A stretch of 64,000 nt of DNA. Origin: Tricholomella constricta (lineage: Eukaryota; Basidiomycota; Agaricomycetes; Agaricales; Lyophyllaceae). This document shows, in pieces, positions 57,396 to 64,000 of this stretch. The translations under genes were made by a program, and so were the position numbers. Where the stretch lies: NCBI GenBank assembly GCA_013368375.1, contig JAACJP010000015.1, forward strand, positions 558,001 to 622,000, given 5' to 3'. Under the pieces are notes generated by a model. It was not told the origin of the DNA. It did not search any database and was given only the letters and a program-made list of their open reading frames with translations. Position 1 is the stretch's first letter. Each line of letters starts with the position of its first letter.

Positions 57396-58064
57396 TACGA
57401 TATGTATGATCTGTCCGATATGGGAAGAAAGTATATACAGTATATAGCCCGTCGTCGTCGTCATGATGATCAAGGGCGCGTCGTGTTGTTGTTGTCGTCG
57501 ATAATATGTTCTGGAATCTCGTAAGTAAGTAAAGTAAAGTAAGTATGTACAAATTGCTAGCATGATATAACTACATATGGTATATATGATGATGATGATG
57601 ATGAATGTGTTTGTTGGTTACGCTTCTGTAGTAGCGACACAAGTCCCGATTTTCCCATCGCTGTCGTTGCAGTCCGAGTCCGTGCCCGTGGCCCCGTGTT
57701 GTCCGTGCGTGCGTGCGTGCTCGTGATGCGTGATGTGGGAGAGATCCTTCCCACCCACTCCTTAAGCGACGGGTAGCCGCAAGGAGAAAGATGGATGGGG
57801 CGCCTGACGTAAGCCTAGAACCTGCGCCCCGCGAATCTTGCTCGTAGCGATTCGATCGACGTTGCCTTAGTAGGTGATGTCTCCTTAAAAAGAAAGAAAA
57901 AAGGAAGGGAAGGGGTGGGAGGGGTATTTTTTAAGCATATTGCACACAGCAAGAAAGCAAAAGGGGGGAAGGGGAAGGAAAAGTGTGGGGAAGCGCGCGC
58001 GCGGGTGGGGGAAGGGGAGGGGAGGGGAGGGGGGGGGAGGGGGGGATTGCAGGGGCGAGGGATA
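57396..58064. other. Convergent 3' region with microsatellites and a G-rich tract
   Basis: Contains a GAT repeat (about 57585-57603), GTGC repeats near 57708-57722 and a G-rich block (about 58007-58056) with several runs of four or more G on the plus strand. No gene is seen. Confidence 0.6.
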
Positions 58065-60199
58065 TCAACCCACCTGCTGCTCCACAACTATCATATTACC
58101 AAACGATTCGCACGGCACCTCTCTGCCCCTTGCGCGCTCCCTAAGGACGCCCCACTCCTGCCACCAATTATCCGCCTCGTCCTCGGCATCGTACCCAAAC
58201 ATGACCTTGATCTCCGTCCACTCCTGCGTCTCCTCCGCGTCCCCCGACGACTCCAGCGCACTCCGCCCCGCATCCCGCTTCTGCCGCATCATCGTGTCCC
58301 GCATCTCCTGCATCTCCCCCGGCGGCAGACTCATGAAAAAGATGTCCCCGAACTCCTTCTTCGTCACCGCCGCGCACCGCGGCTGCCGCAAATTCTCGAA
58401 CGCGTACAGGAAGTTCGGGATCTGGTCCTCCGCGCGCAGATGCGAGAAGAGCTTCGCAAGCACCGCTCCGTCCTCCACCGCCATCGCGCACGTCTGGATC
58501 GCACCCGGCTGTACAGAAACAAACAAAACAAACAAGGGTGAGAAAATGACGCAACACGTGACTGCAAGAACAAGAAACAACGGCGACTCACGGGATGGGG
58601 GTGGGCAGCCTCGCCGATAACGACCATACGCCCGCTATCGTGTACCCAGTCCTCAAGCTCCGGGTAGTCGAGCGCGGGCACGCAGATCGGGGGCCGCGCC
58701 AGTGCACCGAGCTTACGAAGCCTGAACGAGAGAAAAAAACACAAAATGTGAGATGACAACATTAAATATGAAATTCCAGCCACCTCTTGTCCTTGTGCGT
58801 GTGTGGCAAGGAGGGGGGAAAGGACAACAAAAAAGGTGACAGAGGTTCTTTGTGTGTCTCACCTTGGTTCTGCGGCTTCGAGGATCCGCCGCATCCCAGC
58901 GATGGGTGCTTCCGTCTCCCAGTCGCCGTCACGCCCGTCGTTGGGCCCGTATACGAATAATGCAAAGTCTTTATTTCCGCCCTATAGAATTTTTTTTTTT
59001 TCTTCGTTGAGGGGGGAATGTGGGGAAGGAAGATGCACGAGGGGCTTACGAGGGGGAAACCGAGCGACAGCCGCCCGTTTCCGAACCATGAGAACATGGA
59101 TCTCTGCCAGAGCGCGAACGTCAGCGAAAGGGTAACATGGAAGGTCGCGCCGACGTACATATTTCTGCCCGTATAGATACGAAGCCAGCGCCTTGTCTTT
59201 CAGAATTTCGGCCTTGGGAATCGTTGTGCTACGCATGATTTCTCGTTCATACCGGCACGTATCACGCGGAGAAGGGTGGGGGTGTGTGTGAACGCACCTG
59301 TACATGTTGATATTATGTGGCTCAGGCTCGTCGACATCGAAGAGCTGGCGCGACATGCCCAGCGTCCCGTCCGCGCCGACGATCACGTCCGCCGTGAGCC
59401 GTTCGCCGCTGACGAGCGTGACGCTGCCCGCGTCCGGATCTATCGAGCTCACGCGCGCGCTAAAGCGAATATGCACGCCCAGATCGACGGCCGCTTCGTA
59501 CAAGAGTTTGCGTAGGTCGCCGTACTAGGAGCAAATAAAGAGGATCAGAAGTCAGCGCTTGGATCTGTTGGTTGGGGGAGGGGGAGGGGGAGGGGGAGAC
59601 GCACATGTCCGAAAAGGAACTCGCCGCGGGCATCCCTCAGCATTTCCTCGTCCCACACATGCGATCCCAGCACCTCGCCCGTCTCATCTAGAATACAGAA
59701 GAAACAAACCCAATTTAAGCCTACAAGACGACGGAAACAGAATAAAAAGGGCGCGCACAAAGGAGCAGATCGATCGCCTGAGACTGGAGGGCGACGGGTG
59801 CGAGTTTCTCATGGAGGCCCCAGTGGTACAGGATTTTGGAGAGGTTGGGCGCCATTCTGCAGCCGCCCGAGTTCTTTTTTTTTTTTTTTACCATATGATG
59901 GGGAAGCAGTAAGAAGAAGAAGGGCATGGGCGTCAAAAAATAACGTTTTTGTTGGGTAGGGTGTGTGTGTGTGAAAGATCGCTCACTTCTGTATTGATGG
60001 AGGCGTCTGCTTCTACTACGACGACTCTATGTCCTACTCGCCGGAGAGCCACTGCGCATGCCAGCCCTGAGATGCCGCCGCCCACGATGAGGAAGTCGAT
60101 GAGGAGCAGCTTGGGGGTGTCCTGTGGGTTGAGGCGGGGCTTGGGCGTCAGTGAGTGTCGCGGTCAAGACAAGAGTGGAGTATAACGAACACTGACCAT
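58065..60199 (-). CDS. FAD-dependent monooxygenase (salicylate-hydroxylase-like)
   Basis: Flavoprotein aromatic-type hydroxylase using NAD(P)H and O2; substrate unknown. Exon 1 contributes only the ATG (60197-60199) before a GTCAGT donor. Exon 2 is 60121-59987, then 59873-59759, 59687-59605, 59524-59298 and further exons to the stop at 58065. Landmarks: the Rossmann motif FLIVGGGISGLACAVALRRV, GGCRMAPNLSKILYHWGLHE, the DG motif VIVGADGTLGMSRQ, KLGALARPPICVPAL and MVVIGEAAHPHPPGAIQTCA. The last is the GD motif but has Glu instead of the usual Asp. The C-terminal residues FGYDAEDEADNWW follow a long helix. Lies downstream of GUP1 on the same strand. One intron contains a poly-A/T run next to the acceptor. 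Confidence 0.87.
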
Positions 60200-60602
60200 T
60201 GGGCTGATGGGATTTCAATTAAGAAAGGATATGGGGGCCAGATAGATGTGGACAATTAAAGCTCTCTGGGCGAGTGGGCATGGGAAGGTCACGCAGCGTC
60301 GGTACGGAAGATTATTTTGTTCGAGCTTAGCGTCGAAGAATCCACGTGTCGAGGGCAACAAAACCCACCCTAGATCAGCCAACAAGATCGCCGTTGCAAC
60401 AAGACGAGTTACCGCAGATGGTTCCTTGCATTCTGATGGCGCTCCCGCTAGTCCGAAAGCCTGACAGCCGGTGAGAATGGCGACGGCGAGCATACGCGAG
60501 GGTCTAGTCTGCCCAAGCCGCCTCCAAGCCCAACCACCAAGCACAACGGATGTAAATCGAGAAAAATAATTAAATTATCATATTGATCGCCCTAAACAAG
60601 CC
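60200..60602. other. Tandem-gene spacer
   Basis: 403 bp between the GUP1 stop and the monooxygenase start on the minus strand; holds the monooxygenase promoter. No motif is recognised. Confidence 0.5.
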
Positions 60603-63031
60603 CTAACATCGCCGATAGATCCCCCGTCGCCTCTCCTCTTCTCTTTGAAAATAAATCCAGAATCAGCGCCATTGCCTAACCCTACGTGAACACACTCACC
60701 GGTACTCAAACATCAGCTGCACCCCCACAAACAGACACACGCACGCCGCCCCAAAGAACACCAGCCCTAAACAAATCTTCGTCAATCCATGCAGGGACGC
60801 TGTCCTTTTCTCCGCGCACCTTGAGTCGTGCCGAACAGCTCCCTGACAAAGAACTGAATCCCGTCCGTCCCGATAACAAACCCGACCAGGTTCGCACCCA
60901 TCATCATCAAGACGTTCGCGACCCCACCCAATGCACACACATGCCGGTACCACCGTTTCGTCCCGTACTGTGAACGCCAGATGCGGAAAAAAAAAAAGGG
61001 AAAGGAACAAAAAGAGGAAAAAAAAACACAGGGTTGTTAGCACCAGGGCCGCGTATCATGGGAAGTTGCAAAAAAAAAAAAATACGGCAGGGAAAACACA
61101 CACACCTTGGATGCCGGGAGCAGATACGTCGCGATCAGTTCGGGCAGGATGAACAGGCTCACGAGCCACCCCCACGCCAAGAGTCGGAACGTGAGGTCAT
61201 GCCACAGCGCAACGAACGTGAAGACCAGCGTCGTGTTCAGTATCAACCTACGTGAGCCGCCCAGCGGGACGTATATGTACCTGCCGGCCCGCACCCCTCA
61301 CGCATCAGCTTCGCACATCATGATTCACGAACAAGGTACACACCGGATGATCCAGAGGTTGTAGCTGCGGTGCCAGCTCCTCCAGAAGCCGAGCGTGGAA
61401 TAATTATTAGCCATGCACCGCACCATGTTCTCCGGCACCTCGATGCCGTCCATTATCGCCCACAGCCGGAAAAACCGCCACGGTATCAGGAGCTGTGTAG
61501 GTGGGTGCATGGGGGTCCATCCTGAGTGAGATAAGGGGAGATGGGACGCGGACGAACCTTGAGCCAGACGATGATGAGATTCCAGAATCCGATCATGCTG
61601 ATCTGCGCGGGGGTGTTGCCGACCCAGGCTTTCGTGTCCTTGATGGCGACAACGTACATGAAGTGGAGGATCAACTCCATCGTCAGCAGCGACGCGAGCA
61701 GCCGGATGAAGTACAGCATCGCCACGCGTGCATAGATGTGCATCGGCCGCCGGTGCTGCATCGACGTTAGCCCGCGGTGCCGCAAGATGGGACGAATCAC
61801 ACACATACCTGCCAAAGATAGTCGTTGAAGGACATGATGGGGCCCGCGATATAGAGCGGGGGGTATAGGACGTAGGATATGTAATTAATGTAACAGTACA
61901 TGTGCCTGGGATGGCTTGCTTTCCTTTCCTTGTACGTCGTCGTCCGATGGTGCCGATACTATACCGCGCAAGCTCAGACTCAACCCAAGTATCATTATGG
62001 GGGCACTCACTTCCGGAAAGTCTTTGGCGTGGCAAGCCCAGTAGTAGTCCATGTTGAAGGATACGAGACGGAGCATGGTCAGGTTGAACACGATGTGCCA
62101 CCGCGCGTAAGCACCTTGGTACGAGTCCTACATGTAAATGAGCAACGGGAGCGGCCCATACTAGCTGAAAAACACGCACAAGCACACTGAGCGACGGCAG
62201 GATGTCCCCGAAACGGTAGCCATTGTATCTATCATTCGCGAACAGCACAGCGCCGTTGAACACCCACGTGAGGACAGGCCCAGCCTTGCTCCCGCGGCAT
62301 AGACGGGCGATAAGGAAGTTGATGGTGAGGATGAGGAGAATCTTTATTAGGCTCGCGCCGTGGAGGCCGATCAGGAACAGCGCAGAGCAGACGAGGTTGT
62401 AGCGGATAAGGTAGAGGTTGCTCGGGGGCGGCGAGCGCGCGGACGTGATCCATACGAACTTGATGAAGAGGTAGGCGTTGGCGAGGACGGTGAGGAGCCA
62501 GAAGCTGTTCCGGAATCCGCGATATTGGGCGTCGCTGTTGTCCTAGATGTAACTTGATTGATTAGGACGCGTCACGTATACCCGCCGTAGAGATTCCCAG
62601 CCCATACACACCACTTTGCGGAACGGGATCCATCCGGGCGACAGGCGCTTTTCGAAAAACTGATAGTTCGGATTAGACGCTGTGTAGAGCCGCGCGGTGT
62701 TTAATAATTTTACGAGAAGATGAAGAGGTACAGTTGGGGACGTACACATGCTTAGAGAGATAGGTATCCATGCCATGATCGGGAGCACGACGCACGCCAC
62801 GGCGGTGTATATCCTGAACTCGAGCGTCCGCCATCGGGCCTTGGGATGCACATCCGGCTCGTTCGCGGGGACCTTGGAGCTCGCTTCCGGGAAATCGACG
62901 GTCAGGTCTGTGAGGATCATACGGTTGCGCACCGGGGGCGCCTGGACGCACCAGGGCTGGTGCTCGGGGAGGGTAGGGTCGTAGACGAATTCGGAGATGG
63001 GCGGCGGACGTGATTCTGATTCTGTGGTCAT
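60603..63031 (-). CDS. GUP1: Membrane-bound O-acyltransferase GUP1
   Basis: ER multipass MBOAT enzyme that in yeast re-acylates GPI anchors with a very-long-chain fatty acid. Start at the ATG at 63031 ([20 protein letters not shown]). Blocks in order: [170 protein letters not shown] (MBOAT signature), [20 protein letters not shown] with the catalytic His, and YGTKRWYRH. The last join matters: donor GTGAGT just after FEYR and acceptor at 60643 give a final exon (60642-60603) ending [10 protein letters not shown], matching the typical Gup1 end. Reading through instead stops at 60696. Confidence 0.93.
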
Positions 63032-64000
63032 GAAAGGTGGTGTGGCTCACTGTGTGGTGTGTGAAGTGAGCTTTATGACCGCTTGGACGAGGGCGCCAGT
63101 ATTGAAAACACGTGTGGGCAATGCGTCGATGTTATGGTCACGGGATCGACGTCGGACGACGTGAACGACATACACCTCCATCGCCTTTCACTGCCTCAGA
63201 CCAAAAGGCCGAACAATGATAAGGCGTCCACATCCCCCATGCGTCTTTCTCGTGTCCTCCATAAACGGAAAAAGGAAAACGCCCCATTGATCTCCATCAC
63301 GGTATCTGCTCTGTAAGAATGACATATGTACATATCCAACGACATCCATACCAAGGATACCGCGCGCACCAAAAAGAATCGGCGGGGCATAGCTCACCCG
63401 CCGACATATCAAATACACATTTCATCGATATCCACAACTACAAATTCACTTCTTCAAACTCCAAGCCCAAGTCCAAGTCCAAGTCCGAGTCGGGTCCCCT
63501 TCCCCTTCCCCACCCCACACCCCAACCCCAAATCTCTGGCCTCGTTCTGTCTGATAAACACTCTGATTTGGGTCTAATACTACTGGATCGATCCAGGAAT
63601 CACTGATCATGAGGGGATCGGCACCGGGCGTCGTGTCGTGTCAACTACTCATGGTCTATTCGAATTCAGGGATCCGATTATCTCTGCGATTGATATTGCC
63701 CAATCCGATTCAGAATCTGCCTAAGGCGCTTTATCTTCTTTACCTTTATACTGTCCGGTCCCAGCGCTCTACACACGCACGCATATGGCAGATGTAACAC
63801 GACACAATCAAGAAGTAACCACTTACGGGGGGGAGGAGGTGGGGAAGGAGCTGGCAAGGTCTCCGTCACGTTGACACCGCACAGGCGTACATCTATCTAA
63901 TCTTGCTCGCAGATCCCTAGGCCTCGACCCTGCATGCGCCTGACCCTCGCTCGTTCGACCCTCGGTCAAGCAATCGGCAATCGCGAATTGGAAATACAAG
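63032..64000. other. Intergenic, no gene seen
   Basis: GUP1 promoter side. A CAAGTC hexanucleotide run occurs near 63463-63490 and a C-rich stretch near 63495-63530. I find no gene before the right edge. Confidence 0.5.

Noticed and set aside
60696..60698. Stop codon at 60696 as the end of GUP1
   Set aside because: A GTGAGT donor just before it and an acceptor at 60643 give the conserved Gup1-type end; the read-through stop lies in that intron.

Overview
The window reads as nuclear DNA of a filamentous basidiomycete, most likely an Agaricomycete. Almost every gene is broken by 45-65 bp introns with GTRNGT donors, CTAAC/CTGAY-type branch points and YAG acceptors. Gene content also fits: an F-box protein, a class 3 lipase, a TBC/RabGAP, CK2-beta, COA6, GUP1 and an FAD monooxygenase, next to low-complexity orphan proteins and DNA transposons. 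There are no operons; genes lie on both strands. Gene models were made by hand from splice signals, frame continuity and family motifs. Where I state a protein length, the exon phases sum to a multiple of three.

Layout. 1-1.4 kb: no supportable gene. 1.4-7.5 kb: a single-pass membrane protein (-), an F-box protein (+) and a class 3 lipase with two GC-type donors (-). 7.7-12.2 kb: a four-BRCT Rad4/Dpb11/TopBP1 homologue (+) and a convergent orphan (-). 13.0-17.6 kb: an orphan tract with a His/Arg/Asp/Tyr-rich protein, a 100-bp tandem repeat, a tandem duplication of a promoter plus first exon, and a Pro/Arg-rich protein with 78-residue repeats. 18.0-26.7 kb: mitochondrial acyl carrier protein, TBC/RabGAP, CK2-beta and a leucine-rich-repeat protein. 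26.8-31.9 kb: two inverted 1,068-bp transposon copies, one splitting an MFS transporter gene. 32.6-33.3 kb and 48.9-49.5 kb: two related TA-flanked MITEs. 34.4-38 kb: a small mitochondrial-type membrane protein, tRNA-Thr with intron, COA6 and a Ser-rich orphan. 38.5-48 kb: an alpha-arrestin-like protein with a very long disordered tail, a nucleotidyltransferase-fold protein and an amino-acid permease. 50.56-55.18 kb: a complete Mutator-like element (MULE) with 10-bp target duplication, matching termini, a 19-bp subterminal array and an apparently intact spliced transposase of 1,094 aa. 55.4-63 kb: an Arg-Asp dipeptide-repeat protein, an FAD monooxygenase and GUP1; the last 1 kb is empty.

The housekeeping genes (replication checkpoint, mitochondrial ACP and COA6, kinase, vesicle traffic, GPI-anchor remodelling) do not form one pathway. 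The most noteworthy content is mobile DNA: three transposon groups whose boundaries can be fixed to the base, one gene broken by insertion, and one insertion 166 bp upstream of a start codon. Unusual gene structures come next: a start codon split by an intron plus a 4-nt microexon in CK2-beta, a start codon that is the only coding part of exon 1 in the monooxygenase, and several GC-AG introns.
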